From Azoarcus sp. PA01 (GTDB lineage: Bacteria > Pseudomonadota > Gammaproteobacteria > Burkholderiales > Rhodocyclaceae): a DNA stretch of 64,000 nucleotides. Both the position numbers and the translations under genes were made by a program. Of this stretch, positions 42,346 through 52,262 are shown piece by piece. The stretch lies in contig LARU01000002.1 in the NCBI GenBank assembly GCA_001274695.2, forward strand, positions 1,178,001-1,242,000, written 5' to 3'. The notes below the pieces were generated by a model that saw only the letters and a program-made list of their open reading frames with translations, did not search any database and was not told the origin of the DNA. Position 1 is the first letter of the stretch, and every line of letters starts with the position of its first letter.

Positions 42346-42908
42346 TCGCCTTCCGATTCTCCATGCTGCCGCGCGCAGTACTCGCAATCGTGCTCTGCGC
42401 CGCCGTCGCCGCGCCGGTGGCTGCCGGTCCCGGCCACGACGGCGGGCACGACCACGACGAAGCGCCCGCGCACAGCGGCGGCCCGACGCTGCCGCGCTTC
42501 GAGGCGCATTCCGAGCTGTTCGAAGCCGTCGGCACACTGCACGGGCGCGAGCTCGTGCTGATGCTCGACGATTACGCGACGAACGCGCCGGTCGCCGGAG
42601 CGCGCGTCGAGCTCGAATCCGGCCACTACAAGGGCCTCGGCGAGCCGCTCGATGCGGGCACTTACCGCTTCGGCGACACACCGTTCGCCGCGCCCGGAAC
42701 CTATCCGGTGATGCTCACCGTCAGCGCCGGCAGCGACATCGACCTGCTCGCGGCCGATTTCGGGGTCGCAGAGCCCGCCGTCGAGGCGGCGGCCAGCGGC
42801 GCGTCGCGCGGCGAGCGCGTGCTGTGGGGCGCAGGCAGCGTGCTCGCACTCGTCGTGCTCGGCCTCGGCGTGCGCGCCGGCCTGCGCCGCCGCCGGACGG
42901 GCGCGTGA
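42342..42908 (+). CDS. Periplasmic His-rich protein with C-terminal membrane anchor
   Basis: A 188-residue protein coded between the outer-membrane and adaptor genes of the second pump. The signal peptide (about residues 1-27) is followed by a metal-binding-like GHDGGHDHDE stretch, then a beta-sandwich-like domain (LHGRELVLMLDDYATNAPVAG and GTYRFGDTPFAAPGTYPV) of the kind seen in metal-pump operons. Last comes a membrane helix (VLWGAGSVLALVVLGLGVRAG) with a basic tail. The start overlaps the preceding stop by ATGA. The role is probably delivery or sensing of periplasmic metal for the pump; no biochemical function is known to me. Confidence 0.75.
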   Translation: MIAFRFSMLPRAVLAIVLCAAVAAPVAAGPGHDGGHDHDEAPAHSGGPTLPRFEAHSELFEAVGTLHGRELVLMLDDYATNAPVAGARVELESGHYKGLGEPLDAGTYRFGDTPFAAPGTYPVMLTVSAGSDIDLLAADFGVAEPAVEAAASGASRGERVLWGAGSVLALVVLGLGVRAGLRRRRTGA

Positions 42909-42928
42909 AACTTTCGAACGGATCCTCG

Positions 42929-44068
42929 ATGAAGACCTGGCACTGTCCACCCGCTGCGCGCGGGCTCGCCGCGGCGGCCACGCTCGTCGCCCTCCTCGTG
43001 CCGGGACCGGTCGCTGCCGACGCCGGCCACGACCACGGCGACGAGACGCCGCTCGTCGTCGGTTCCGACATGCCGAAGCGCCAGCCCGACGGCTCGGTGT
43101 TCCTGCCCAAGCGCTCGCAGCGTCAGCTCGGCGTGCGCACCCGCCCCGCCGCACCCCAAGCGCTGCCGCAGACCTGGCAATGGGTCGGCAAAGTCGTCAT
43201 GGATCCGAACGCCGGTGGTGTCGTGCAGCCGACGGTGGCCGGCCGCGTCCAGGCCGGGCCGCGTGGACTGCCGACGTTGGGGCAGGCGGTGCGCAAGGGC
43301 GAAGTGCTCGCCGTCGTCCAGCCATCAGCCGGGACGATGGAACGCGCAAGCCAGGGCGCCGAAGCGGCTGGGCTGCGCGCCGAGCTCGCGCTCGCGAAGT
43401 CGCAGCTTTCCCGCCTCGAAGCGCTCGAAGGCAGCGTGCCGCGGAAGGAAATCGACGCCGCACGCGCGCGCGCGACGAGCCTCGCCGAGCGGCTCGCCGC
43501 CGTCGGCGGCAGCCTGACCGCGACCGAAGCGCTCGTCGCGCCGGTATCGGGCATCGTCGCCGCCCGCCACGTCGTCGCCGGCCAGGTCGTCGATGCGCGC
43601 GAAGTGCTGTTCGAGATCGTCGATCCGCAGCGCCTGCAGGTCGAAGCGATCGCGCACGACGCGTCGCAGGCGAACGGCATCGCCGCGGCGTCCGCGTCCG
43701 CCGACGGCGGGCGCAGCACGTTCCCGCTCGAATGGGTCGGCGCCGGCGGCGCGCTGCGCGATCAGGCGCTGCCGGTGCTGTTTCGCACCGTCCCCGGCCG
43801 CACGCCGGCGCTCGCGGTCGGCCAGCCGCTGCACGTGATCGTGCAGACCCGCGAAACGATCGAAGGCATCCCGCTGCCGTCGTCGGCGCTGGTCAGGAAT
43901 CCGGCGAACCAGGAGATCGTGTGGGTGCATGCGAGCGCGGAGCGTTTCGTGCCGCGCACGGTGCGCTACCGGCAACTCGACGGCGCAACGGTCACCGTCA
44001 CTGACGGCCTCGCCGCCGGCGACCGGGTCGTCGTCGAAGGCGCTTCGCTCGTGAACCAGGTCCGCTGA
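42929..44068 (+). CDS. Periplasmic adaptor of the second RND system
   Basis: A 379-residue membrane-fusion protein (CzcB-like). The signal peptide runs to about residue 30 (ending VAADA), followed by GHDHGDE. The HlyD-type parts are seen: [20 protein letters not shown] (lipoyl half), a coiled coil around residues 140-185, [19 protein letters not shown] (second lipoyl half) and barrel strands. A GTG at 42905 overlapping the previous stop (GTGA) is an alternative start; the ATG at 42929 is preferred because the signal peptide starts there. It links the inner-membrane pump with the outer-membrane duct. Confidence 0.82.
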   Translation: MKTWHCPPAARGLAAAATLVALLVPGPVAADAGHDHGDETPLVVGSDMPKRQPDGSVFLPKRSQRQLGVRTRPAAPQALPQTWQWVGKVVMDPNAGGVVQPTVAGRVQAGPRGLPTLGQAVRKGEVLAVVQPSAGTMERASQGAEAAGLRAELALAKSQLSRLEALEGSVPRKEIDAARARATSLAERLAAVGGSLTATEALVAPVSGIVAARHVVAGQVVDAREVLFEIVDPQRLQVEAIAHDASQANGIAAASASADGGRSTFPLEWVGAGGALRDQALPVLFRTVPGRTPALAVGQPLHVIVQTRETIEGIPLPSSALVRNPANQEIVWVHASAERFVPRTVRYRQLDGATVTVTDGLAAGDRVVVEGASLVNQVR

Positions 44069-44078
44069 AGGGAACGGC

Positions 44079-47000
44079 ATGTTCGACTGGCTCGTCCATC
44101 AGTCCCTGCGCAACCGCCTGCTGGTGCTCGCACTCGCGGCAGTGATGATGATCTATGGCGGGCTGACGCTGACGCGCACGCCGGTCGACGTCTTCCCCGA
44201 CCTCAACCGCCCGCAGGTCACGCTGCAGATCGAAGCCGGCGGCATGGCGCCCGAGGAAGTCGAGCAGCTCGTCACGATCCCGCTCGAAGTGTCGATGAGC
44301 GGGCTGCCGGGTGTGAGCGCGGTGCGCTCGGTGTCCTCGGTCGGCCTCGCGTTCGTCTATGTCAGCTTCGACTGGGGCGTCGATATCTACCGCGCGCGCC
44401 AGATCGTCAACGAGCGCTTCACGACGGTGCGCGACCAGCTGCCCGCCGGCATCGAGCACGCAGCGATGGGGCCGATCAGCTCGATCATGGGCGAGATCCT
44501 GCTGATCGCGATGCCGATCGACCCGTCGAAAATCGACCCGATGGCGACGCGCGAGTATGCCGACTTCGTGCTGCGCCCGCGCCTGCTGTCGGTGCCCGGC
44601 ATCGCGCAGGTGATCCCGATCGGCGGCGAAGTGCGTCAGTATCAGGTGCAGCCCGATACCGCGCGGATGGCCGCGCTCGGCGTCACGGTCGACGACATCG
44701 CTGCCGCCCTCAAAGGCTTTTCGGCGAACACCAGCGGCGGCTTCCTCGAACTGAACGCGCGCGAATACCTGATCCGCCACATCGGCCACACGACGCGGCT
44801 CCCCGATCTCGAGCGGCTGCCGGTCGCCGCGCGCGACGGCCGCAGCCTGCTGCTCAAGCAGGTCGCCGCGGTGAGCTTCGCGCCGGCGATCAAGCGCGGC
44901 GACGCGGGCTTCAACGGCGAGCCGGCAGTGATCCTGTCGGTGCAGAAGCAGCCCGATGCCGACACCGTCAAGCTCACGCGCGAAATCGAGACCGCGCTCG
45001 GTGAGTTGCAGAAGACCTTGCCCGCCGGGATGCAGGCGCCGCGCGTGACTTTCCGCCAGGCGAACTTCATCGAGTCGTCGATCGGCAACCTGCAGGGCAA
45101 GCTCGTTGCTGCATCTGCGATCGTCGCGGTCGTGCTGTATCTGTTCCTCGCGAACCTGAGGACGACGCTGATCTCGCTCGTCGCGATTCCGGCGTCGATC
45201 CTGACGACGGTGCTGGTGTTCCGCTACTTCGGCCTGTCGATCAACACGATGACGCTCGGGGGGCTCGCGATCGCGATCGGCGAGCTCGTCGACGACGCGG
45301 TCGTCGGCGTCGAGAACGTGCTGCGCCGGCTCAAGCAGGACCGCCAGCGCGGCGCCGAAGGCCATCCGCGGCTCAATCCGCTCGAGCTGATCGGCAAGGC
45401 GACGCTCGAAGTGCGCTCGGCGATCCTCTATGCGACGCTGATCATCGTGCTGGTGTTCGTGCCGCTGTTTGCGCTGCCGGGCATCGAAGGGCGGCTCTTC
45501 ATGCCGCTGGGCGTCGCGTACATCACGTCGATCCTCGCGTCGATGCTGGTGTCGGTGACGCTGACGCCGGTGATGGCGTACTACCTGCTGCCCGGGATGA
45601 AAAGCCTCGGCCACGGCGAGCCGAAGCTCGTGCAGTGGCTCAAGGCGCGCTACGCGCGGGCGCTGGCGTGGAGCTTCGACCACGCGCGAATGCTGCTTGG
45701 CGCCGCCGGCCTCGCGGTCGCCGCCGCGCTCGCGATCGTGCCGTTCTTCCCGACGACTTTCCTGCCGCCGTTCAACGAAGGCACGGTGCTCGTCGGCCTG
45801 CGCCTGAACCCCGGCACGACGCTGACCGAGTCGGTGCGCATCGCCCGGCAGGCCGAGCTGCTGATCGTCGAAGTCCCCGAGGTCGTCCACGTCGGGCGTC
45901 GTTCCGGACGGGCCGAAATGGACGAGCACGCCGAAGGTGTGCATTCGTCCGAGCTCGACATCCAGCTCGCCGCGAGCGACCGCCCGCTCGACGACACTTA
46001 CGCCGACATCCGCGCGCGGCTCGCGAGCCTGCCGGCGAACATCGGCATCGGCCAGCCGATCAGCCACCGCATCGACCACCTGCTGTCGGGCGTGCGCGCG
46101 CAGATCGCGATCAAGATCTTCGGCGACGACCTCGACACGCTGCGCGCGCAGGCCGACGCGCTCAGAGGCCGCCTCGCGCGCGTCGATGGCCTCGCCGACC
46201 TCGAGATCGAGAAGCAGGTGCTCACTCCGCAGATCAAGGTGCGCGTCGATTTCGACGCAGCCGAAGCTTACGGCCTGCCGCCGTCGAAGCTGCTCGCCGA
46301 GCTGAAGATGCTCGTCGACGGCGAACGCATCACGCAGGTCATCGAAGGCAACCGGCGCTTCAACCTGGTGCTGCGCCTGCCCGACACCGCGCGCTCGGTC
46401 GAGGGCCTCGCCAACGTGCTGATCGACACGCCCGCCGGACGCGTGCCGCTCGCGAAGCTCGCCCACATCGACGAATCGGACGGCCCGAACCAGATCAGCC
46501 GCGACGACGGCAAGCGCCGCATCGTGCTGTCGGCCAATGTGTCGCAGCGCCCGCTGTCGGACGTCGTCGCCGACGTGCGCCGCGTGATCGCAGCCACGCC
46601 GCTGCCGGAAGGTTACTTCGTCGAGCTCGGCGGGCAGTTCGAAGCGCAGGAGGAATCAAGCCGCCTGATCGGCCTGCTGTCGCTGGTGTCGGCGGCGATG
46701 GTGTTCATCGTGCTCTACAGCCGCTACCGCAGCACCGCGCTCGCGCTGATGATCATGGCGAACATCCCGCTCGCGCTGGTCGGCGCGGTGATCGGCCTGT
46801 GGCTCTCGGGCCAGCCGCTGTCGGTTGCGGCGCTGATCGGCTTCATCACGCTTGCCGGCATCTCGACGCGCAACGGCATCCTGAAGATCAGCCATTACAT
46901 CAACCTGTGCGCGTTCGAAGGCGAGAAATTCGACCGCACGATGCTCGTGCGCGGCTCGCTCGAGCGCCTGACGCCGGTGCTGATGACCGCGCTCGTCGCG

Positions 47001-47198
47001 GCGTTCGCGCTCGCGCCGCTGCTGTTGGAAGCCGAGCAGCCGGGCACCGAGATCCTGCATCCGGTCGCCGTCGTGATCTTCTCCGGACTGATCAGCTCGA
47101 CGCTGCTCGACACTTTCCTGACGCCGGCGATGGTGTGGCTGTTCGGCCGCGAGCCGATCGAGCGCCTCGTCGCCGCGGCCGGCAAGGACGCGTACTGA
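44079..47198 (+). CDS. Heavy-metal RND efflux pump of the second system (CzcA family)
   Basis: A 1039-residue inner-membrane transporter with the RND layout. [20 protein letters not shown] opens the first periplasmic loop, the fourth helix has [17 protein letters not shown], and the second loop has [20 protein letters not shown], a pattern of heavy-metal RND pumps distinct from the CusA just upstream. The metal is not fixed by sequence; its place between copper genes and the absence of CzcD- or CzcR-like genes make a copper-related or broad metal role possible, with Co/Zn/Cd the family alternative. It starts ten bases after the adaptor stop (GGGAACGGC upstream). Confidence 0.88.
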   Translation: MFDWLVHQSLRNRLLVLALAAVMMIYGGLTLTRTPVDVFPDLNRPQVTLQIEAGGMAPEEVEQLVTIPLEVSMSGLPGVSAVRSVSSVGLAFVYVSFDWGVDIYRARQIVNERFTTVRDQLPAGIEHAAMGPISSIMGEILLIAMPIDPSKIDPMATREYADFVLRPRLLSVPGIAQVIPIGGEVRQYQVQPDTARMAALGVTVDDIAAALKGFSANTSGGFLELNAREYLIRHIGHTTRLPDLERLPVAARDGRSLLLKQVAAVSFAPAIKRGDAGFNGEPAVILSVQKQPDADTVKLTREIETALGELQKTLPAGMQAPRVTFRQANFIESSIGNLQGKLVAASAIVAVVLYLFLANLRTTLISLVAIPASILTTVLVFRYFGLSINTMTLGGLAIAIGELVDDAVVGVENVLRRLKQDRQRGAEGHPRLNPLELIGKATLEVRSAILYATLIIVLVFVPLFALPGIEGRLFMPLGVAYITSILASMLVSVTLTPVMAYYLLPGMKSLGHGEPKLVQWLKARYARALAWSFDHARMLLGAAGLAVAAALAIVPFFPTTFLPPFNEGTVLVGLRLNPGTTLTESVRIARQAELLIVEVPEVVHVGRRSGRAEMDEHAEGVHSSELDIQLAASDRPLDDTYADIRARLASLPANIGIGQPISHRIDHLLSGVRAQIAIKIFGDDLDTLRAQADALRGRLARVDGLADLEIEKQVLTPQIKVRVDFDAAEAYGLPPSKLLAELKMLVDGERITQVIEGNRRFNLVLRLPDTARSVEGLANVLIDTPAGRVPLAKLAHIDESDGPNQISRDDGKRRIVLSANVSQRPLSDVVADVRRVIAATPLPEGYFVELGGQFEAQEESSRLIGLLSLVSAAMVFIVLYSRYRSTALALMIMANIPLALVGAVIGLWLSGQPLSVAALIGFITLAGISTRNGILKISHYINLCAFEGEKFDRTMLVRGSLERLTPVLMTALVAAFALAPLLLEAEQPGTEILHPVAVVIFSGLISSTLLDTFLTPAMVWLFGREPIERLVAAAGKDAY

Positions 47199-47240
47199 TG
47201 TTCCCCGTGAACGCCCCTCCCCCACCCTGAAGGAGAAACC

Positions 47241-47633
47241 ATGAAGACTCTGACCGCCCCTCTCGCCACCCTTCTCGCCGCCGTCGCGATCCTGTCCGCC
47301 CCGGCCGCCTTCGCCGGCGCCGGACACGACCTCGCCCCGAAACATGGCGGAACGGTCGTCGAAGTGAAGGAAGTCGTCTACGAGCTCGTCGCGACCCCCG
47401 ACGCACTGAGCCTCTACCTCGACGATCACGGCAAGAAGATCGACACCACCGGCGCGACGGCGAAAGTCACGCTGCTCAACGGCACCGACAAGAGCGAAGC
47501 GAACCTCGCGCCTGCCGGCGACAACCGCTTCACAACCCAGGGCAGCTTCCAGCTCGTCCCGGGCACCAAGGCCGTCGCCGTCGTCACGCTCGCCGGCAAG
47601 GCGCCGGCGACAGCGCGTTTCGCGATCAAGTAA
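47241..47633 (+). CDS. Small exported protein of the metal efflux operon
   Basis: A 130-residue periplasmic protein with a signal peptide to about residue 25 (APAAFA), an AAGGAG-type ribosome binding site, and a mature part starting GAGHDLAPKHGGTVVEVKE. The His and the HGG turn near the N-terminus could bind metal. The rest looks like a small beta-sandwich (VYELVATPDALSLYLDD, then AKVTLLNGT). Proteins of this kind recur downstream of heavy-metal RND pumps, but I know no defined function. It ends the operon 42 bases after the pump gene; the next gene has its own CopR-like box. Confidence 0.75.
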   Translation: MKTLTAPLATLLAAVAILSAPAAFAGAGHDLAPKHGGTVVEVKEVVYELVATPDALSLYLDDHGKKIDTTGATAKVTLLNGTDKSEANLAPAGDNRFTTQGSFQLVPGTKAVAVVTLAGKAPATARFAIK

Positions 47634-47710
47634 GGCAGGCCAGCGGGCGCACCGTCGACCGCCCGCCCGGCTGCCGCCACGGAACGCCTTTTCGACGCGC
47701 CGCGGCCAAG

Positions 47711-47726
47711 ATTACAGGAATGTAAT
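47711..47726. promoter_or_regulatory. CopR/CusR-type box
   Basis: ATTACAGGAATGTAAT is a perfect inverted repeat (ATTACA-N4-TGTAAT), the form bound by copper-responsive two-component regulators. It lies about 180 bases before the Met-rich protein gene, and GCGTCAG follows as at 34415. The regulator itself is not in this window. Confidence 0.65.
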
Positions 47727-47906
47727 CCCGGCGTCAGGCCCTCGTCACCCCCGGCGGCCTATGATGGATTCATGGACAGCAACAGGAGCGGATCATGCGG
47801 ATTCACACCCCTTCGACGCACAAGGCGCGCGCGCTCGGCCGCGCAGCGAAGCGCTGCATGGGCTGGCGATCAATTCGTCGGTCTTCATCCACTTGGGAAA
47901 AGAATC

Positions 47907-48359
47907 ATGAAAACGATCCTGTCCGCACTCGCACTATCCATGGCCCTCGCATTGCCCGCCTATGCCGACGATGCGCACCACCCGGATCAGGCGCCCGCCG
48001 TCTCCACCTCGACGCCCGAAACGACGGTGCAGAAAATGCGGGACAACACGACCACGATGCAGTCGCAACTCGATGCCCTCGCCGCAGCCAGGAGTCCCGA
48101 GGAGCGGCAGAAACTGCTGATGGAGCACATGCAGACGATGCGCGAGAACATGATGTTGGGCCGGCAGATGGCGGCGGGCCAGACGGGCTGCCCGATGATG
48201 GGCGACCCGGCGATGATGCAGGGCATGGGGATGATGCAGGGAATGGGAATGATGGGTCCGGGCGCGGGCGGCCCTTCAGTCGAGGCTCTCGCGAAGCGCA
48301 TGCACCAGATCGAGCAGCGCCTGGACAGGATACAGAGGGGAAGGGAACAGACGCCCTGA
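47907..48359 (+). CDS. Exported Met/His-rich protein, probably copper-binding
   Basis: A 150-residue protein. The signal peptide (MKTILSALALSMALALPAYA) is followed by DDAHHPD, a helical part (TVQKMRDNTTTMQSQLDALA) and a methionine-rich stretch with MMGDPAMMQGMGMMQGMG at about 100-118, then a short helical end. Methionine clusters of this sort bind Cu(I) in the oxidising periplasm. The start at 47907 is chosen because the signal peptide begins there; a longer frame from 47772 would hide it. It lies between a CopR-like box and the CopA-type ATPase gene, which supports a role in copper tolerance. Confidence 0.8.
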   Translation: MKTILSALALSMALALPAYADDAHHPDQAPAVSTSTPETTVQKMRDNTTTMQSQLDALAAARSPEERQKLLMEHMQTMRENMMLGRQMAAGQTGCPMMGDPAMMQGMGMMQGMGMMGPGAGGPSVEALAKRMHQIEQRLDRIQRGREQTP

Positions 48360-48460
48360 CGCGCCAGGGAATTATCATCAGCGGGCGGGCGAGCGTCGTT
48401 GCATCCGGGACGGCAGTTGTTCGGCCGCCCCGCACACGGAGCTGAACGGAGGAGGCCGCG

Positions 48461-48619
48461 ATGCTCGGCACGTTGAAGGACCTGCTGCTGCGATTACGGA
48501 TGTGGATGTCGGCGAACGAGCGCGCTCACCGCAACGCGAAGGCGAGCGCGTGCTGCAGCATGCCGGCGGCGATCTACGCGGCGTCACGCCGGGCGCGCGG
48601 AGAAAATCCTCATGAGTGA
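48461..48619 (+). CDS. 52-residue small ORF coupled to copA
   Basis: An ORF of 52 codons with an excellent ribosome binding site (GGAGGAGG, five bases before ATG). Its stop overlaps the start of the P-type ATPase gene (ATGAGTGA, eight bases shared). The peptide begins [19 protein letters not shown], an amphipathic Leu/Arg helix, and has adjacent cysteines (SACCSMP) that could bind copper, followed by an Arg-rich end. The setting argues for real translation, either as a leader that sets CopA translation or as a small partner. No known family is recognised. Confidence 0.6.
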   Translation: MLGTLKDLLLRLRMWMSANERAHRNAKASACCSMPAAIYAASRRARGENPHE

Positions 48620-50963
48620 AATTCGTCCTCCCCCGGCACACGATCATCATCGCCACGACCGTCCCGAACGTGCCGCGCCCCCTGCCCCCACGATCGATCC
48701 GGTGTGCGGCATGACGGTGAAACCCGATTCGCGGCACGTCGCGACGCACGACGGGCAGACGTACCGTTTCTGCAGCGCGAAGTGCCTCGACAGATTCCGC
48801 GCCGAGCCGACGCGCTATCTGCACCCGGCGCCGGCCGAACCCGAAGCTGCCGCGCCTCCCGGGACCGAATACACCTGCCCGATGCACCCGGAGATCCGCC
48901 AGATCGGCCCCGGCAGCTGCCCGAAATGCGGGATGGCGCTCGAGCCGGTGCTGCCGGAACTCGAGGAAGGTGAAAACCCCGAGCTCGCGGACTTTCGACG
49001 ACGCTTCTGGTGGACGCTGCCGGCGACCGTGCTGGTGACGCTGATCGCCATGTCAGGCGGGCTGTTCGATCCGCTGCTCGGCGCCGCGCGCCCGTGGGTC
49101 GAACTGCTGCTCGCGCCCCCCGTGGTGCTGTGGGGCGGCTGGCCGTTTTTCGTGCGCTGGGCGCAGTCGCTCGCGAACCGCAGTCCGAACATGTGGACGC
49201 TGATCGGCACCGGCGTCGGCGCAGCCTATGGCTACAGCGTCGTCGCCACGGTCGCGCCGGGCCTCTTCCCCGAGTCCTTCCGCATCGGCGGCCACGTCGC
49301 AGTGTATTTCGAGGCCGCCGCGGTGATCGTGTCGCTGACGCTGCTCGGCCAGCTGCTCGAACTGCGCGCGCGCTCCGAGACGGGCGCGGCGATCAAGGCG
49401 CTGCTCGGCCTCGCGCCGAAAACCGCGCGCCGGCTCAACGCCGACGGCAGCGAGGAAGACATCCCGCTGACCCATGTGCACTCCGGCGACCGCCTGCGCG
49501 TGCGGCCGGGCGAAAAAGTGCCCGTCGACGGCGTCGTGCTCGAAGGGGCGAGCGCAGTCGATGAATCGATGCTGACCGGCGAGCCGCTGCCGGTCGACAA
49601 GCGCGCCGGCGACAAGCTGATCGGCGCGACGCTGAACACCAGCGGCGCGCTGGTGATGCAGGCCGAGAAGATCGGCTCGCAGACGGTGCTCGCGCAGATC
49701 GTGCAGATGGTCGCGCAGGCGCAGCGCTCGCGCGCGCCGATGCAGCGCATGGCCGACCAGGTCGCGGGGTATTTCGTCGTCGTGGTCGTCGCGATCGCGC
49801 TCGTGACGCTGTTCGGCTGGGGGCTGTTCGGCCCGGAACCTTCGTGGGCCTTCGGCCTGATCAACGCGGTCGCGGTGCTGATCATCGCCTGTCCGTGCGC
49901 GCTCGGCCTCGCGACGCCGATGTCGGTGATGGTCGCGACCGGCAACGCCGCGACCCAGGGCGTGCTGTTCCGCGATGCGGCGGCGATCGAGAACCTGCGC
50001 CGCGTCGACACGCTGATCGTCGACAAGACCGGCACGCTGACCGAAGGCAAGCCGGCGTTCCACGCGACAGTCGCCGCTCCCGGCTGGAGCGGGGACGAAG
50101 TGCTGCGCATCGCCGCGAGCCTCGACCAGGGCAGCGAACATCCGCTCGCGCACGCGATCGTCGACGAGGCACGGCGCCAGGGGCTGGCGCTGTCGAAACC
50201 GGACAGCTTCGAATCGTCGTCCGGCATTGGCGTGCGCGGGATCGTCGAAGGCCGCAAGATCGTACTCGGCAACACCGCGCTGATGGACGACGAGGGCGTC
50301 GCGTGGCAGGACCTCGCCGAACAGGCTGAAGCGCTGCGCAGCGAAGGCGCGAGCGTGATGATGCTCGCCATCGACGGCCGCGCGGCGGGTCTCGTCGCGG
50401 TCGCCGACCCAGTCAAGAAGACGACGCCCGAGGCCCTCGACGAACTGCGCGCGAACGGGATCACGCGCATCGTCATGGCGACCGGCGACGGCCTGACGAC
50501 CGCGCGCGCGGTCGGCAAGCGCCTGGGCATCGGGGAAGTGTTCGGCGAAGTCAAGCCGAAGGACAAGGACGATCTGGTCGCGAAGCTGCAGGCCGCAGGC
50601 CGCACCGTCGCGATGGCCGGCGACGGCATCAACGACGCGCCGGCGCTCGCGCGCGCCGATGTCGGCATCGCGATGGGCACCGGCACCGACGTCGCGATGT
50701 CGAGCGCGCAGCTCACGCTGGTCAAGGGAGACCTGCGCGGCATCGCCGCCGCACGCCGCGTGTCGGTCGCAACAGTGCGCAACATGCGCCAGAACCTCGC
50801 CTTCGCGTTCATCTACAACGCGCTCGGCGTGCCGCTCGCCGCCGGCCTGCTGTATCCCTTCACCGGCATGCTGCTGTCGCCGCTGGTCGCGGCGCTGGCG
50901 ATGAGCGCGAGCTCGGTATCGGTGGTCACCAACGCGTTGCGGCTGCGTCGCAAGGCCGCTTGA
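48612..50963 (+). CDS. copA: Cu(I)-exporting P1B-type ATPase
   Basis: A 783-residue copper pump. After a His-rich start (DHHRHDRPE), residues about 30-75 form a YHS domain ([12 protein letters not shown] and FCSAKC) and about 89-117 a second metal-binding motif (TCPMHPE and [11 protein letters not shown]); classical CxxC ferredoxin-like domains are absent. The transmembrane CPC motif ([11 protein letters not shown], about residue 426), phosphorylation DKTGTLT (about 471), HP in SEHPLAHA and [10 protein letters not shown] are intact. Eight membrane helices are expected. It drives copper out of the cytoplasm. Its start overlaps the small ORF just upstream. Confidence 0.94.
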   Translation: MSEIRPPPAHDHHRHDRPERAAPPAPTIDPVCGMTVKPDSRHVATHDGQTYRFCSAKCLDRFRAEPTRYLHPAPAEPEAAAPPGTEYTCPMHPEIRQIGPGSCPKCGMALEPVLPELEEGENPELADFRRRFWWTLPATVLVTLIAMSGGLFDPLLGAARPWVELLLAPPVVLWGGWPFFVRWAQSLANRSPNMWTLIGTGVGAAYGYSVVATVAPGLFPESFRIGGHVAVYFEAAAVIVSLTLLGQLLELRARSETGAAIKALLGLAPKTARRLNADGSEEDIPLTHVHSGDRLRVRPGEKVPVDGVVLEGASAVDESMLTGEPLPVDKRAGDKLIGATLNTSGALVMQAEKIGSQTVLAQIVQMVAQAQRSRAPMQRMADQVAGYFVVVVVAIALVTLFGWGLFGPEPSWAFGLINAVAVLIIACPCALGLATPMSVMVATGNAATQGVLFRDAAAIENLRRVDTLIVDKTGTLTEGKPAFHATVAAPGWSGDEVLRIAASLDQGSEHPLAHAIVDEARRQGLALSKPDSFESSSGIGVRGIVEGRKIVLGNTALMDDEGVAWQDLAEQAEALRSEGASVMMLAIDGRAAGLVAVADPVKKTTPEALDELRANGITRIVMATGDGLTTARAVGKRLGIGEVFGEVKPKDKDDLVAKLQAAGRTVAMAGDGINDAPALARADVGIAMGTGTDVAMSSAQLTLVKGDLRGIAAARRVSVATVRNMRQNLAFAFIYNALGVPLAAGLLYPFTGMLLSPLVAALAMSASSVSVVTNALRLRRKAA

Positions 50964-51119
50964 ACGGCGGCGACTCGGCCGCGTTCGGGAACGGCGGGAT
51001 GGACGGCAGTGTCCATAAAGCGCATGCCGCAGCGATGTGTCATTGCCGCTTCCGCCGGTCAAGCAAAGACACCGATTCGCGGCGCCAGCCGGAATATTCC
51101 GATGCAGTTGGAGTGTCAG

Positions 51120-51156
51120 TCAGTCTGCATCCCGCATGGGGTGGTCTAGACTGACA
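51120..51156. promoter_or_regulatory. Inverted repeat before the 2-oxoacid dehydrogenase operon
   Basis: GTCAGTCT (51120-51127) and AGACTGAC (51149-51156) form an eight-base inverted repeat with 21 bases between, 18 bases before the E1-alpha start codon and just before its AAGGAG site. It could be an operator, or a hairpin covering the leader. The gap 50964-51173 holds no gene. Confidence 0.4.
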
Positions 51157-51173
51157 GAAACAAGGAGCTTGCG

Positions 51174-52262
51174 ATGACCACCATCGGTCGGTTCCAGATC
51201 GACTACACGCGCTTCCTCGATCCGCGGGGCGAAGCGACCCAACCTTTGCCGGATTTCGCCCTCAATGCGGAAAAACTGATTCCGCTGTATCGCGCGATGG
51301 TCCTGACGCGCACTTTCGACACCAAGGCGATCGCGCTGCAGCGCACCGGCAAGCTCGGCACGTTCGCGTCGGCGCTCGGACAGGAGGCGATCGGCGTCGG
51401 GGTCGCAGCCGCGATGGGCGCCGAGGACGTGCTCGTGCCGTCGTACCGCGACCACGCGGCGCAGCTGATGCGCGGCGTCACGATGGCCGAAAGCCTGCTC
51501 TACTGGGGCGGCGACGAGCGCGGCAGCGATTTCGCCGGGCCGCGCGACGACTTCCCGATCTGCGTGCCGATCGCGACGCAGGTCTGCCACGCAGCGGGCG
51601 CGGCATATGCATTCCAGTTGCGCCAGGAAGCGCGCGTCGCGGTGTGTTTTCTGGGCGACGGCGGCACGTCGAAAGGCGACTTCTACGAAGCGCTGAACTT
51701 CGGCGCAGTATGGAAAGCGCCGCTGGTCGTGGTCGTCAACAACAACCAGTGGGCGATCTCGGTGCCGCGCAGCATGCAGAGCGCCGCGCAGACGCTGGCG
51801 CAAAAGGCGATCGCCGCCGGAATCGAAGGCTGCCAGGTGGACGGCAACGACATCGTCGCCGTCCACCACGCAGCGCGGCAAGCGATCGAGAAAGCGCGCA
51901 GCGGCGGCGGCCCGAGCCTGATCGAAGCGCTCAGCTACCGCCTCGGCGACCACACCACCGCCGACGACGCGAGCCGTTACCGCGATCCGGCAGTCGTGCA
52001 GGAGCACTGGACGTTCGAACCGGTCGTGCGCCTGCGCAATTACCTCGTGCAGCTGAACGCGTGGGATCCGCAGCGGGAAGAACAGCTCGTCAGGGAATGC
52101 AACGAAGCGGTCAATGCTGCCGTCGAGACGTATCTCGCGACGCCGCCGCCGACTCCCGCAGCGATGTTCGATCACCTGTACCGCACGCTGCCGGCGGCCG
52201 TACAGGAACAGCGCGCCATGGCGCTGCGGTTCGCACCGCACGAGGGAGGCAGCCATGGCTGA
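51174..52262 (+). CDS. 2-oxoacid dehydrogenase E1 component, alpha subunit
   Basis: A 362-residue thiamine-diphosphate enzyme subunit. The ThDP motif is GDGGTSKGDFYEALNFG at about 160-176 and ends in NNNQWAIS. The N-terminal MVLTRTFDTKAIALQRTGK and SALGQEAIGVGVA are typical of pyruvate or branched-chain 2-oxoacid dehydrogenase E1 alpha. The ribosome binding site AAGGAG is clear. With E1 beta it decarboxylates a 2-oxoacid and passes the acyl group to E2. The stop overlaps the E1 beta start by eight bases. No E3 (dihydrolipoyl dehydrogenase) gene is in the window, so it must be shared. Confidence 0.9.
   Translation: MTTIGRFQIDYTRFLDPRGEATQPLPDFALNAEKLIPLYRAMVLTRTFDTKAIALQRTGKLGTFASALGQEAIGVGVAAAMGAEDVLVPSYRDHAAQLMRGVTMAESLLYWGGDERGSDFAGPRDDFPICVPIATQVCHAAGAAYAFQLRQEARVAVCFLGDGGTSKGDFYEALNFGAVWKAPLVVVVNNNQWAISVPRSMQSAAQTLAQKAIAAGIEGCQVDGNDIVAVHHAARQAIEKARSGGGPSLIEALSYRLGDHTTADDASRYRDPAVVQEHWTFEPVVRLRNYLVQLNAWDPQREEQLVRECNEAVNAAVETYLATPPPTPAAMFDHLYRTLPAAVQEQRAMALRFAPHEGGSHG

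Noticed and set aside
47795..48445. Plus-strand frame beginning MRIHTPST with a GGAGCGGATC site before it
   Set aside because: It overlaps the Met-rich exported protein in another frame and turns into Arg-rich shadow sequence; at most a leader peptide could be translated.
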